From: Galaxea fascicularis
Taxonomy: Eukaryota > Cnidaria > Anthozoa > Scleractinia > Euphylliidae
DNA length: 64,000 bases
Reading direction: 5' to 3'
NCBI GenBank assembly: GCA_948470475.1
Contig: OX419341.1
Span: forward strand, 28,058,169 to 28,122,168
Shown: positions 21,001 through 32,100 of the stretch, one piece after another
Position numbering within the stretch: the first letter of the stretch is position 1
How the letters are laid out: each line of letters opens with the position of its first letter
Notes under the pieces: generated by a model
What the model saw: only the letters and a program-made list of their open reading frames with translations
Told to the model about the DNA's origin: nothing
Databases searched by the model: none
Program-made: the position numbers and the translations under genes

Positions 21001-24000
21001 CCGACAGGAATCAAGGATCCCACTGCCAATGGCAACTGGTTTAATACTTAAGTAGTGAAAAGTGGAGTGAGGTGGGAAGTACGGTAATGCAATCAAGAAT
21101 AAAAGGAGGGTGGGGCTGCAGGGGGTAGGCGATGGGGGAGTAAGGAACAGACACACTTGTGGATCCCAGTGGAACATGCGCATTAGTAGTGGCTGGAGTA
21201 GGTTAGGGAGAGATACGGAGAAAATCCGAAGGTCAAGGAAAAATGAGGAGGGGAGGAAGTAGGGGGGGACGAATGAGTCAACCCAGTCGGAGATGAGTTA
21301 ACGTTTCAAATGAGTACATTTGCCTTGCGGTTAGCAGTTCAAGGTGCCCTTCGACACTACCACTACTATTTAGATAATAGTATCTAAATGACAATTCTTT
21401 TTTTGTTTCTTTTTTTTGTATAAATTATCTTGGATCGTTCCAACGAAACAGCTGCAGCTCTTCCTCGTAAGTAAATTGACTTTCAGTGATTTATCTACTT
21501 TTAACGCTTACGTAAACTGACGTAAAGCTTCATAATCTTCGTCTCCGTAACACGCCTTCAACAATTTCTCTTTTTGGACTTGACATTAAACTCGAAAATG
21601 GTACCAAAATATAGGCAGGTTATCTCGTACCTAAGGCCTGGAGGCTCGGTGCCGCTTGATCGACACCCAGTTATAACCTAAAGCAGCTGTTATTTGACTG
21701 GCGTTTAGTCCAAGACCCCAGGCATGTGAACCCAATACAAATTTCACGCTTCCACCATTGCTGATCACACAATCTCAACTGGTCACAACATCAGATCAAA
21801 TGGGATCACTTTGACGTTTTGGCAGATGTACGATCTGATTAACATTGTAAGATAAAAGACACGTTATTGATTAGGGTCTTAAAACCTATCCTCATTGATA
21901 ACGTTGGCAATGAAAAACTCTGGCTTTATTAAATTTGGCCAGATGTAATTGTTTGTATGAGTGGTTAATTTTTAACATCTGTACCAGTACTTTGCTTTTA
22001 AATTTTCAATTCGTCCACATTTTTAGCTCATGGATGACGTAGTCATGCCATGAGGTTTTGTTGTGGGTCTGAATTTCGCTCACTCACTCAGGGGATCACT
22101 CATTCGTTCACTCACTCACTCACTCGATTCTGATTAATTTATTCATTAAACTTTCCCCTGGTCCCTCCCCTGGTAAGTATTTCTTTTGTCTCCATAGTCT
22201 TCTTTGTCCAACGTTTGCAAATTTCAGGGTGTAGTACAAAGGCGGAGAATTTTGCTCTGCAGATATTGTTTACGTGTTTAATGTTCATGGCGTCGGTTTT
22301 TCGTTTCGATTTTCCAACTCAACAAAGGTCTATTTTGTTTAAGGATCAGTGATCAGATAAAGTTAATAAGATGAAGAACACGAGTTGCGAGAATTGAAAT
22401 CTTCAGAGCAACGAAAATGAACTTCGAGATATCGCAAAAGCAACGATAAAGCTTATCACTGTGCGGTACCTGGGGCAGAAGTAATCGAGATTTCTTTGCC
22501 ACAATATGATAGAAGAAGGAAGAATGAAGAAAATCGGCAAAAAAGGGAAACAGGATAAAGACTTTCTAGCCAAAAAACCGAATTAAGGCAAGCAAACGCA
22601 TTTGATTTATGAGCAACATATGATCGATTTAAGCAGGTACGTAATGAAGTATTTTTGAAGACGCTCTTTTCATGGCGAACGCTCGATTGCAGAATATGAT
22701 CTTGTTTAGAAAGGCTATATCCCTTGGCTTAAACGATCAGTATAACACTTTGTCAACATTCGACAAAAACACAAAGACCACAAGCCTGCAAATATTTTTC
22801 TCCGTGAGGATATAATTTGGTCTGACAAGCAGCTATAACAGCTAATCTGTTCGAACAACAAAATATTTGGAAAGTCAAGTTAATTGTAGCACAAAGCATA
22901 AATAGATGGAGTTGAATATCTCACCTTACAAAGCAAAAGTTTTGTGCCGGACCCCGAATCGCTCAAAAACATTGTGACTGTAAAGCGTGACTAATTTCCC
23001 TCGGGACTTTCACAAAATATTATGATGGTATCTCGCGTTCAGAATAGTCGGAAATTTTATTACGACCAAAAACGTTTAAAAAACTAACTTGAAATGAGCC
23101 GTCGACCAGTAAGAAACTTTAACTTGCCTGTTACACTTCTTAACAAAGCGATGACATTTGAATATTATTTTTATAGTCCGTGTACAAATTTGCATATTTT
23201 TTTTCCATCGTCGGTTCAAATTACGTCTGTCAATTTCGTCTAATGTAATGCTTCTGGCGCCTGTCAATCAACTGCGTAATTTTACGGAAAATATAAGCGC
23301 GTAAACGGTTCTTTTACCAAGAGGTGTGTCTGAAAAGGATGTGCTTCCACAAAACACAAACGAATGTACAGGTTTCTTGCACATATCTTTTTAGAAAATA
23401 AAGTTGTTCTAAATTCAAAGTATTGTTATGTTCCTCATCCATGAGCTAGCTCATAGGAGCCTTTGATTATAACTGTCACTTCTGAAGACATATGTTGTAA
23501 CATGCGAAGCGTCAAGTTAAATGAATTCAGTTTTTTAACTTGAACTATGCGTGGTTTGTTTGTTATGTTTATATCCGCAGTTTGATTTCTATATTTGTTA
23601 TAATCAAACGCAGTTGACGGAGGTGAATTGTGTCAACTGAAAAGCATTCATGTAATGTTTTTATCAACAGCACCTCCAGCAGCTCCCCCTGCAGCCCCAG
23701 CATACCCTGGACAGTCAAACTTGGCGCCGTCTTTGCTCAATCAACAACCACTGGCATACCAACCACAGCCACAGCAACAACCATATCCACAGCCATATCC
23801 ACAGGCAAACCAGGTGCCTTTCCTACAGCAACCGATGGCACCTGTCCCTCCCCCAATGCCACCCATGGGAGCATATCAAAACGACGAACCTGCTGATGAG
23901 GCCGGTTTACAAGCAGGTTTTACAGGAAATCAACCGGATTTGGAAACTGGTCTAAGCGACGCTAATTTGGCTAAGGCATTACAAAATGAAAATCAACCTT

Positions 24001-24182
24001 TGGCCTCTCAGAACGACAACCCACCTCCCAGTGATCAAAATAACTTTTTACAAGCATCACCTGCAGAAAATGAACCGCAGCAACAACCCTTCTTTACGGA
24101 CGCCCCAGCAGGTGAAACTCCAGTGGATAATCCCATGATCGTTCCTCAGCCTACTTGGGACCGAAGCTCGACACTTCAGTAA
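18044..24182 (+). CDS. Secreted WAP-domain protein with a Pro/Gln/Asn-rich C-terminal tail (7 exons)
   Basis: Exons: 18044-18098, 18621-18644, 19217-19426, 20233-20255, 20658-20772, optional 21452-21466, 23671-24182. Phases join throughout, giving 317 residues (312 without the 15-bp exon). The start MRIFAVLLIAAFAAVCQSGS is a clear signal peptide. A dibasic RNKR follows at about residue 26 and may be a furin-type cleavage site. Exon 3 has eight cysteines with C-x5-C-x5-CC-x3-C spacing (SECSEDSHCDADRKCCKNYC), the WAP four-disulfide core. Next comes a second Cys cluster (NPCKKFQCPVGQTCKV, resembling follistatin-type repeats). The last exon is disordered, starting with Pro/Ala runs, then PQPQQQPYPQPYPQ and an acidic, Asn/Gln-rich end. 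WAP domains are often protease inhibitors, but an inhibitory loop cannot be judged here. Extracellular matrix, mucus or defence roles are all possible. A polyadenylation-like AATAAA lies near 24597. Confidence 0.85.
19680..19854. mobile_element. Miniature inverted-repeat element in the WAP gene
   Basis: The left end CAATAGTCTCCATTTGGCG is mirrored by CTAAATGGAGACTATTG on the right. Similarity continues inward for about 45 bp, through GCTCGGATACTTGTCC against GGACAAATATTCGAGC. It lies in intron 3, is about 174 bp, and no clear target duplication was seen. Confidence 0.7.
20434..20516 (-). repeat. tRNA-like head of SINE family B, copy 2
   Basis: On the minus strand it reads GTTGGTTGACTCATTTGGTA, AGCACCGGACTACCGTGCGG and later CGTTCAAACTCCGGCCGG. 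The copy at 1757-1835 has the same block order. The B box is interrupted (GGTTACGTTCAAACTCC), so it is unlikely to work as a tRNA. It lies in intron 4 of the WAP gene. Confidence 0.55.
20743..21190 (+). repeat. Three degenerate tandem copies of the end of WAP-gene exon 5
   Basis: The exon 5 end (ACAGACCGACATGTATCAAG, then GATCCTAATGG) recurs as GCAGACCGACAGGAATCAAG at about 20995 and as ACAGACACACTTGTGGATCC at about 21147. GT-rich, G-rich sequence follows each copy. Only the first copy keeps a usable donor and open frame, so the others look like decayed exon duplicates. Confidence 0.55.
22024..23448. mobile_element. Candidate 1.4-kb DNA transposon with perfect 14-bp ends
   Basis: TAGCTCATGGATGA at 22024-22037 is the exact reverse complement of TCATCCATGAGCTA at 23435-23448. 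The interior has no long open frame and includes a (CACT)n run near 22080-22125. It lies in intron 6 of the WAP gene. The call rests on the ends alone. Confidence 0.5.
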
Positions 24183-24270
24183 ATGTTTCATGTACACGGC
24201 TCTGATCCATGACCTTCAAAGCGCTCCGTCATTCCGCGAAATCCAAAGGAGCTGGGGAGACATTTTAATA

Positions 24271-24440
24271 GGCCATTTCCGAGATTGCTTGAGCCTCTAT
24301 TTCAATGCGAGTCTAAGTGCAAAGTCTTTGTAATGAAAATGAGTTTTCGCTCATATGGAATGCTGAACTTATAACCATCACAAAACTTTCGCACTTTGAC
24401 TCGCTTTGAAACAGAGGCTCAAGCGAACTCGGAAATGGCC
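24271..24440. mobile_element. Miniature inverted-repeat element with GGCCATTTCCGAG ends
   Basis: The left arm GGCCATTTCCGAGATTGCTT pairs with the right arm AAGCGAACTCGGAAATGGCC. Further inward, GAGCCTCTATTTCAATGCGA pairs with TCGCTTTGAAACAGAGGCTC. The 170-bp element has arms of about 45 bp. Confidence 0.8.
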
Positions 24441-24465
24441 CATTCTCATTGCGAAGTACGAAATA

Positions 24466-24644
24466 CACCTCCTTCCGAACTGGCTCCCTTTCTGATATTC
24501 TCTTCTCTTATCAAGTTAGCCCTTGATGTCTCGTTCAAGGTGAAATATTCTTTTGAATTTTGCTCTTACGACTGAACGAGGGAACAAGGGAATCTGAATA
24601 AAAACAAAAAAGTATTAGAATGGGAGCCATTTCGGAATGAGGGG
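24466..24644. mobile_element. Miniature inverted-repeat element, family 1 copy B
   Basis: TA flanks both ends (24464-24465 and 24645-24646). The left end is CACCTCCTTCCGAA and the right end is GAATGGGAGCCATTTCGGAA plus GAGGGG. The internal block TTCTTTTGAATTTTGCTCTT also occurs, inverted, in copy A at 1044-1217. Confidence 0.72.
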
Positions 24645-24950
24645 TAGAGAAGGTTTCATATTTTCCGACCGGAAAATGGACTTTTAAAACACAAACTGAA
24701 CGAATGGCTCACGGAGACTGTAAGCCAGACGAAGCTTAGAGACGAGATGGTGATATCGTATCAAATCTCCTTAGACGGGATAATAGCCCGTATCTCCCTT
24801 GTACATAGTAACACCATGCGTTTTTCTGATTTAACTATTTACAAAATTTTCTTGGTTAGGGAAATAACCGTAATATACCGAAGACAATGTCACAGGAACT
24901 GCTGAACAAGGCAATAAACATCACATTTTCATTTTCCTGTCTGTATGTCT

Positions 24951-24981
24951 ATCAGGAGCCCATAATTTATGGGCTCCTGAT
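24951..24981. repeat. Perfect 15-bp inverted repeat with a 1-base centre
   Basis: ATCAGGAGCCCATAA at 24951-24965 and TTATGGGCTCCTGAT at 24967-24981 are exact complements around a single T. The octamer-like TGTCTAT lies on both sides. Confidence 0.9.
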
Positions 24982-25751
24982 GTCTATGGATTGCAAGGCC
25001 TTTTGGGGCAGTGTCCTTTTCTACCTGCATTCCCGAACAATCCATCCAGGTGAAGCAAGGCAAAGGAACATCTCCGTATTTCAGCTGCAGACAATCTGCT
25101 CACAGTCGAGGCTCTACCGTTACGTTTCCTGGAAAATTCACGGTCATAGGTACCGTCGCTATCTTTCTCAAACCCGTTCATCCCGACTGAGACATTACTA
25201 CGAAAATATCCATGACTGCTTTTTAAACTCAATCATTCGAAATGAAATTGATGAATTGAAATGAAATCGGTCGGTATAGGGCCCATCCGATAACACACTC
25301 GCCAAAAATGAACTGTTGGCAAAACGTAAGTAACTTTGCCCTTTATTTGTCTTTTCCTAACTATCGCAAATATCAAACAATCAATTTCAAATTACTACTG
25401 ATTAAGTAACGTTTTCATAAATTATCTGGCAAAATGCATATAAATCGGCAACTGTATTCCACCTTATAAAGACGGCATGCAGAGTAATTTAAATAATATA
25501 TAAATGATACATTTTCTACAATATCAAATTACTAAGTTTTTCATTTAAAAATGCTGTTCCAGTTGAAACAACTTGAGTGTTTCATCTGAGGATCGTAGCT
25601 CCTCGCTACAATGTCTTCAAATATTCCGCTTGCAATAATATCTTCACGGTAAACAGCAATTAAAGCGAATTTCAACGTTTGTACGAACAAAAACCAACAT
25701 GTATATACATCAACTCATCCAAAGCGGGAGTGGACAACAGCCATATGCCTT

Positions 25752-25813
25752 ACAACCTCGTTCCCAGGTTCTCATCTTCCCGCCCCATGAGAGACCCTGG
25801 GAACGAGGTTGTA
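25752..25813. repeat. Short inverted repeat, possible foldback element
   Basis: ACAACCTCGTTCCCAGG on the left pairs with CCTGGGAACGAGGTTGT on the right around about 25 bp. The compact size suggests an internally deleted transposon end pair. Confidence 0.75.
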
Positions 25814-26146
25814 TGTCTTAGTGAAGAAAGGGCGAGTCAGTGGATCCTTTGAAGGAATTCGAATTTTCTTGAAGGCTACGTACAGAAACAAAATGTATCG
25901 CTAAACTGGAGGAAGGCCGGTGAGAGTAGATACAGGTGAAGCGTGTCCTGGAAGTTTTTCTAAGCGATAACTAAGGGAGTTACAGCTCTGAAGTGTTTTT
26001 CCTATTCTTCCTATAAGAGCAGTGTTACGTTATGTTCAATCATAATAACAAAGGAAAACAAAAAAGAAGAAGAAACCCACGTTAATGTTACGAAGTGCTC
26101 GAGTAGAATGTTTTGCGCTGGTCTGATTCAGGCACACGTACTGCGG

Positions 26147-29100
26147 TTATAGCTCAGTGGTTGAATGCGTGACACCGGAAATAGTCACGTATGCCCTTTT
26201 CTTTTGCACCTCTTCGTATGGGGGAGGCGGTGGGGGCATACCGGGACTCAACGCCCTGTAAGGTGCAGGAGGGTTATATCTTACGTGATGTGGCGTCCGC
26301 CAATCATCTTCCCTCTTCTTGGTGGGTGGGCTGTGTGTACAATACGGACTGGACCCGCGGGAACTCCCGCCACGTCCACTGTCGGGTTCTTCTTCACTGC
26401 TGTAACACTCTGGCGCTACTTCCTGGTCAACCGGGTAATACATGTCGGGGCAGACAGCTTCTGTAGGAGATCCTGCCCCAAGTGTTTGATGGGTCATCGG
26501 GTGCATCCTCTTTATCGGAATGGGTGATACTTCCATTGGCTTTTGCTGCAAGCCGTAATTAGCCACTTCAGGGGATTTACGTTGTTTGGTAGTCGCCTGA
26601 TGGAACATTTTCTTCGATGCCTGCAGCGCGTCTTCCCGGCTAATATCAGGCTCATGATAGCTGCCACGCTTGTCGGCTCCTTCTGCTTTCTTCTTGCTTT
26701 TACGTCTGCACTTAACGCAGAATAACACCGTAAGGAAAATGGTTAAGATCAGGAAGCCGGCGCAAGCGGCAACCACAATGATCATCTTGGTGTCCGAAAA
26801 GAAGCCACCATCACCCTTTCTGTTGTCCACTGCGCCAGCGTCCGCTCTAGTTGTCACGGGACGCGGTGGTGGTGGAGCTGGTGTGATGAATCTGACAAAA
26901 ATCCCCAGGCGAAGAACACTCTCTTTTTCATTAGAACCAGAATCCGAAGCTCTTACTGCCAAATAGTAAAATGTCTTTGTGAGTTTTTTTCTTAGCGTGA
27001 TTTTACCAGTGCGTGAGATGTAGAAAACTTGATCGTCATTTCCGCTAATGATGGTGTACTTCACGAAACCATTTAATCCAGAATCCTCATCGACAGCGTC
27101 TACTTTTAGGACTGTTTCCCCAATGATAAACGCATTGGTCACCGTAATGTTAAGGTGGCCAGGCAAACCAACGAATACTGGCGGGTTATCATTCACATCT
27201 TTAACTATAACGTGTATTACAAGGTCAAGGTCCACGCTTCCATCTGATAAGACGGCTCTTAGAGAATAAGAAGCTGCATCTTCTCGATCAAGCGTTCTTT
27301 TAGTGGTCAGAATTCCTGTCTTGTTATCCATGGCGAAATCCTTGTTATCAGGGGACGCCAATCTTAACCAAAGGGGTCTATCTGGTGCAATAGGCGAGAC
27401 CGGTATCCTTCCCACTTCAGTGCCTGCGGGCTCATTCTCCAATACAGTAAAGTTATACACGTGCTTCACGCACTCAACAGAAATATTCAACGTTGTTTTC
27501 CCGTGAAAGGGTACCCGTCCATCATCTCTTACATCAATGTTCAGCAAAAAAGATGGCGTAAACACGCACCATAACTTTGAGAGGACGCTCACACGACCCG
27601 TTGTTAAGTCAATCGCAAACCACTTGGTTTTATCTTCTTCGCTCCCATTCCGCTCTCCAACGCGCACGCTTTCGAGGCTGTAAGTCAGCTCGGCGTTTCT
27701 CCCATCATCCTTATCAATCGCCGTCACCATGGTGATCACCTCGCTCACAGTGACGTCATCCTTTATTTTCAAGTTGTAGATTCTCTGGGGAAAAACAGGT
27801 GCATTTCTGTTGCTGTCTGCCAGCTGAACGCTAAACACCGTACTTTCCTTTTTCGAATTGGGAAACCCCTCATCTTCAGCGATGATCTTGATGTCGTACT
27901 GGGGATAGCGATCAAGACTCAACTGTCTCTGTATATTGAGGATATATTGTCCAGGGAATAGTTCCTGAAGACTAAAATCGTCCTTGTCGCGCTGTAGTTT
28001 GACTTTCACCCGACCATTGCGACCGCTGTCCTTGTCACGCACTTGTACATTCGCAATAGCAGTGTTGATTGCAGAGTCTTCAGGAATCTTGCCCTGAAGG
28101 TCAAACGCTCCCGGGAGGCTAGTAACTGTGATTTCTGGACTGTTGTCATTTTCATCCAGGACCTGAAAAGAACCAAAGAATTGATTTGCTTGTAAAGAAG
28201 TCATAAAAGAACGTCTTACACTTCGGTGACACGGTACAGGTCTGAATGCGACGAAGATGCGTGCGTGTTCGATCGTTGGAAAGGAAGCAAAAGGCCAGAA
28301 AACTCCCTCCATCAGAGAAATGAGCTTGTAAAAAATGGCGAGTTTTGAATGTTGTTAGGAGCGCACGATGAGAAAGGTGACTTGAAATTAAACTGAATTG
28401 ATGTTTGTACCGTGCGGTTTTTTACCCCTGTGCAAGAACGTTTGAGAACACAGATCACCAACATGCTTCGGGCACGACTACGCTTAGGGGCACCCAACGA
28501 GAAACTTCGATGAAATATCTGTTCAGGAGAGTCTACCCGTTCTAAGACTTTCAGATAATGCATTGCCAAAAGCTAATGATTTCTTAACTAAAACGTCACC
28601 TAAAAGAAAATCAAAACATCACCAGGAAAATCAAGGGGAAAATAGTCCCTTAGATTTTCGGAATTTTCGGCTCTTGAAAAGGTCGCCTAGCATTTTCAGG
28701 TAAGCAAATAATTCGCAGAGAAGTTCTTCAAAGGTAACATTCAGCTAGCCATTTCTGAAATAAAGATTTCATTCCCTAAAATTTTCGGGCACTTCAAAGT
28801 TTCAGCTAAGAAAATCGAAGAGATCAAATTTTTCTAGCTGATTGAAACAAAACTCTTTAAACAGTCTTTAAACATTACTAGGAGCCTGGAAATATGCCTC
28901 AAAGGTTTTCTTGTTTGATTTGCCCGTTAAGTGCCCCTGTCCGTTTCGAGCCCGTGACTACTTTCACCAAATGCCGAGAGGGAGACAACTGATATTGACG
29001 GTGTCTTGCGCAAGGAAACAACACGATTATGGGAAACGCTACGATGAAATTACAATTAAATAAACGATGGCCAAGCCTCCACAGGAAAGTACTAGGACCG

Positions 29101-32100
29101 CCAAAACATTCTCACCCTCAAAACATTAAAAGCACTTTGAGGAGCCTAATCAAACAATGGTACAGGAGGGTTCCAGAGTACAGCACAGTAATTAAGCAGC
29201 AGAAAAAGCACTGCTCATTAACTGTCAGTTCAAGCATTGAATTGTCTCATTCACAGCCGGGATCAAAGGATAAAACCCTAGGATAAAACCACTTTATACT
29301 GTGTAACAGACAGCACGAAAGGAAAAAAGACAGCTTAGGAGCTTTCAGTTGGTCACAGTTTTATCCGACTTAATCTTTTAGTCAGACACTAACGTACGTT
29401 ACAGCAGTTATGGTTCAGGCGGAGGATATTTATGACAGCAAAAATAATCTACTTCCTACAAATTACTCGTTGTCAAGATTTTCTGAATTACTCCATACTG
29501 AGACTGTTCATCTTTATGCGGACGTAGAAACTTCTCAGACGATACTAATACAAAACTGCTTTTCCGACTGTTTGACGGGCGGTGCACCGACGTAATACCT
29601 ATTTACCCCACCTACGTTATGCACCTATCAATGTTTAGACGGAGAGGGGGGGTACGGGCAAAGATGCGGCATTTGAACACTTCTGTTGTCCCCTCTCTGG
29701 GGAATTTGACCACTTGTACTAATTAAAGTTCAAATATTATTAAGGATTGTTAAACTATTTCCAGTCCCAAGGGTCGGGAATTTGACCGAAAAATTGCAAG
29801 AAAATTCAAGTGACGCACCTTTGCCCGTAACCCCCCCCCCCCTCTCCGTCTAAACATTGATAGGTGCATTACACTCGAAGGATTGAAATACATATTAATT
29901 CTCCTCACATAGATCTCTCTTATATCTCACTATACCAGTCATTAACCCATCAAAGACGACAAAAACAAAGGTACATGGGTGGGTTTTCAATCTTATTTAA
30001 TACGTAGGTAACCAAAAATAAAATTGTTGCTTCAATAACGTATCACTTAATCATTTTTCACGAAACTGTCACAGCACCCATTAATCCTATCGTGGATATT
30101 TCTTCACGTTATAATTATAAATTCGCCTGACTCGCCCTCTCCTCCGGAAATCCAAGAATATTATCCTTCATTCTAGACATGACAATGAAATCCATCGGCA
30201 GATCGGAAGCTCTTTGAAAGCCATTAGGACAGGGCACTATGGAGGCTTTGTGTGAAATAATTTTATAGGATTTAACTCGAAATACTCCGATCCACCTTTC
30301 CAGACACTCTCCCGGTCGCTTGTGTATCTTGCGCGCACATTGGCAATACAAAGACACTGTACAGGCAAAACGTAAAATTTACGCGCAAAAGAAGGAGGTG
30401 ACATCCGAGTATGTGGGAGTTTCCATAACAATACTGAGCGAATATACCTCATTTTCACTCTCTCTGTAACTTGGTTCCAGTCTGTTTAGTAATTTAATTG
30501 ACATGGAAGGAATGATATTTGAATTTTTATATGGTTCGGTTTTATTGTCGCTTACTAGGCCACAGGTATGAAGTCTATGGGGCCAATGATGCGCAATTCC
30601 TATCTCCCACGGCATGTCCACTTCACGATCGTCACGGTCACATATCAAGTCCAATCAGTCTTGCTTTCAACAAACGTTTCTAAACAAAACACACCGACTT
30701 CCAAACATATACTACACCACAAAACTAAAACAATCGCAACATATAAACTGTTTTTCTGGTTCAGTTCACAGAGATGAAGCCGCTTGTGATTACGCCAAAT
30801 TACTATTTTCATGAATATGACCTCCCATGACAAACCAAAACGGCAAAGACCCGGACTATGGTCCAATTTAATGTCACAAAACGAAGGCCAGTTGTTTTAA
30901 ATAGACTTTAGATAATCTCCGGGCGGAAAACCAAATCTTTAACCTCGTTTAGGGCGTGATTATAATGAAAAATGCAACTGAAAAGCGGAAACAAATCTGA
31001 GAAGTGGACGGAACGGCACAGCAACAAATACTGAAAACACGAACATTTTCTGGTGTTGACAGTCATCAAAATGTTTCGATGGCAATGTAAAATAATCGAA
31101 TGCCAGAGGGAAAAAAACGCCAATATTGTTTTTGTGCGCAACACACGCAAAAACAGATCGGCAGTTTTAGATGGAACGAAAAAGCAACCAAATAAGAAAT
31201 TTGAATATAAAATAACACAGTTGTCCTTTGTACACGAAATCTTGCGTTTAAATTTCAATAACTCCTTCTCTCTTTTGCCTTGGAGTCTCAAAATAGAACT
31301 GGGTTTTCTTCCGAGATAACTTAATCGCTACCACGGTGTCTGCATGCCACCGCGTAAACACGATTAAACGTTGTGAAGTTTATCTTGGAATAAAAACTGA
31401 AAAGCAGAAAAAGCCATACACCGTTATACACGTAACATGACCTTGAATGTTCTGCCCAGATAAAGACAGGTTTTTTTTACATTATTGATAAAAAGCAATT
31501 TGCATCAAATCGTAAACAAAATGTTACTTGTAATAGTACACAACGATCGCGAAGAATTAAAACACTGCAAATCGATTTCGAAAGTTAAGTTGGCATCCCA
31601 CGTAACTGCGGAAACAAAATTCAGAAAATAGCATGTAAAATGGCCCCTCGCGGAATCCTTCATCATCAACATACTGACCTGAGCCAAATGAGCCAGTATT
31701 GGTTATTAAATTGATCGTTAAGAAATATGACCCAAAACCTGTAAAAAAGAAAACAAGACCCCAAGCAATATAATCAGGTTAAAGCGTCGAGTTGTACGGA
31801 AATCTGCATACCATGCAGATGAACCTGTCGAGTGGTTCTTTCCCTTCCACAATGCTGAGCTTTTATCTTGTGGCATCTAATAAAATAGCTCCTACAGTAA
31901 AACAGTCAAATGGGGTTGAAATTCGTACAAGCATTACTTTCCTGAGGAGTTGTTTACGGTGCTACACTATAAACTGGCAACCCTCCAAAAGTGTTGTAAC
32001 TTTAATGTTACGAAGTCTGAATGTTCTCTTCGAAAATGTTTAAATTCGTCAATGCTGAACAGCTTTGTTGTTTGAAGCTAGTTTAGAAAGTGCATTGAAT

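Larger units (their letters stand above)
24183..26146. other. Spacer between the WAP gene and the protocadherin gene
   Basis: The two genes converge here, so both 3' ends lie in this stretch. It holds two adjacent miniature transposons (24271-24440 and 24466-24644), a perfect hairpin (24951-24981) and an inverted repeat (25752-25813). A 125-codon open frame at 24887-25264 resembles no family known to me and is not called as a gene. Confidence 0.6.

Noticed and set aside
24887..25264. 125-codon plus-strand open frame as a host gene
   Set aside because: It starts inside AT-rich spacer, runs through the 31-base palindrome, and shows no domain, signal peptide or family resemblance.
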